A stretch of 64,000 nucleotides of DNA, from positions 248,001 through 312,000 of the forward strand of contig NZ_RQHS01000018.1 in assembly GCF_004770895.1 (NCBI RefSeq), written 5' to 3'. The number at the start of each line of letters is the position of its first letter. Positions within the stretch are counted from its first letter, which is position 1. Shown here piece by piece: positions 63,372 to 64,000 of the stretch. Made by a program: the position numbers and the translations under genes. The notes beneath the pieces are model-generated. The model was not told the origin of the DNA. It did no database searches and was given only the letters and a program-made list of their open reading frames with translations. The DNA is from Leptospira dzoumogneensis. Lineage in GTDB: Bacteria; Spirochaetota; Leptospiria; Leptospirales; Leptospiraceae.

Positions 63372-63375
<4 letters not shown>
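62392..63375 (+). CDS. secreted hypothetical protein coupled to fliM
   Basis: 327 residues with signal-like MKRILIILILLSTFGLGS. The N-terminal half is strand-rich and resembles an immunoglobulin-like domain (SAVLSVRNTGNEVLRIFPYG, KKYFVTAYFYPN); the second half has DPATDGLEPEEVIHLFLGA, PEYIQAYDRFARDW and a final domain with EYEFTLRRMPEENG. The stop overlaps the fliM start (ATGA), so the pair is co-translated. Function not known; could assist motor or periplasmic assembly. Confidence 0.72.

Positions 63376-64000
<625 letters not shown>

Overview
The window is a chromosomal segment of a spirochaete, almost certainly a Leptospira. The gene content supports this: two tandem FlaB core flagellins, a probable flagellar-coiling protein (FcpB-like), metX/metW/metY for direct-sulfhydrylation methionine synthesis, a B-type sdhCAB set, many lipoproteins with the relaxed spirochaetal lipobox, and an Mla-type lipid transporter. 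G+C looks near 40-45% by eye (not counted), which is more like intermediate/P2 or saprophytic species than L. interrogans; the species is not determined. Coding density is high and there is no prophage, IS element or CRISPR array.

Layout. 1-5050: the end of a polyprenol/diacylglycerol-kinase-like protein, then a tight minus-strand run eno-ftsB/divIC-clpP-hypothetical-yheT-DUF4416-lipoprotein. 5177-10164: plus-strand membrane protein, LpxC-like deacetylase, small lipoprotein, lepA and a PLP enzyme. 10236-13584: sdhC-sdhA-sdhB on the minus strand. 13812-16654: aldo/keto reductase, DUF309 protein, alpha/beta hydrolase. 16823-18494: small genes and a ribbon-helix-helix/PIN toxin-antitoxin pair. 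18502-23499: serA, a lipoprotein, a probable SRP RNA, lysS, a YdcF-like membrane protein, tRNA-Leu(GAG), pgsA. 23628-24996: tRNA-Asp(GTC) followed by a structured element that repeats the tRNA 3' end, then fliG. 25019-28337: pyruvate dehydrogenase pdhA-pdhB-pdhC. 28543-32359: a large lipoprotein and the two flagellin genes with structured leaders. 32640-41211: lipoproteins, an ArsR/SRPBCC pair with a nested palindromic operator, NamZ-like muramidase, DUF2797, M48 protease, DUF2157/GDYXXLXY pair. 41183-45880: 3-hydroxyisobutyrate-dehydrogenase-like gene and mlaE-mlaF-mlaD preceded by an aromatic-repeat envelope protein. 45919-50296: ddl, a repeat-rich gap, metW, metX, metY. 50631-64000: outer-membrane protein, rsmE, zinc-ribbon protein, fcpB-like gene, AAA+ ATPase, fliN, two SPFH proteins and NfeD, haem-binding protein, argH, cyclophilin, two hypotheticals and the start of fliM.

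Together the genes serve central metabolism (enolase, PDH, SDH), cell-envelope building (lipid A, Mla, Ddl, PgsA, NamZ), translation (LepA, LysS, RsmE, SRP RNA) and the periplasmic flagellum (FliG, FliN, FliM, FlaB x2, FcpB-like, a FlgT-like lipoprotein). The most unusual signal is not a gene. It is a family of near-identical 16-bp quasi-palindromes (consensus TGTCGAAG-N3-CTACA and the related TGTAGGAAYTCCAACA) scattered in both orientations and in different reading frames inside unrelated genes as well as between genes. The second is the partial duplication of the tRNA-Asp 3' end around a hairpin-rich block of about 180 bp.
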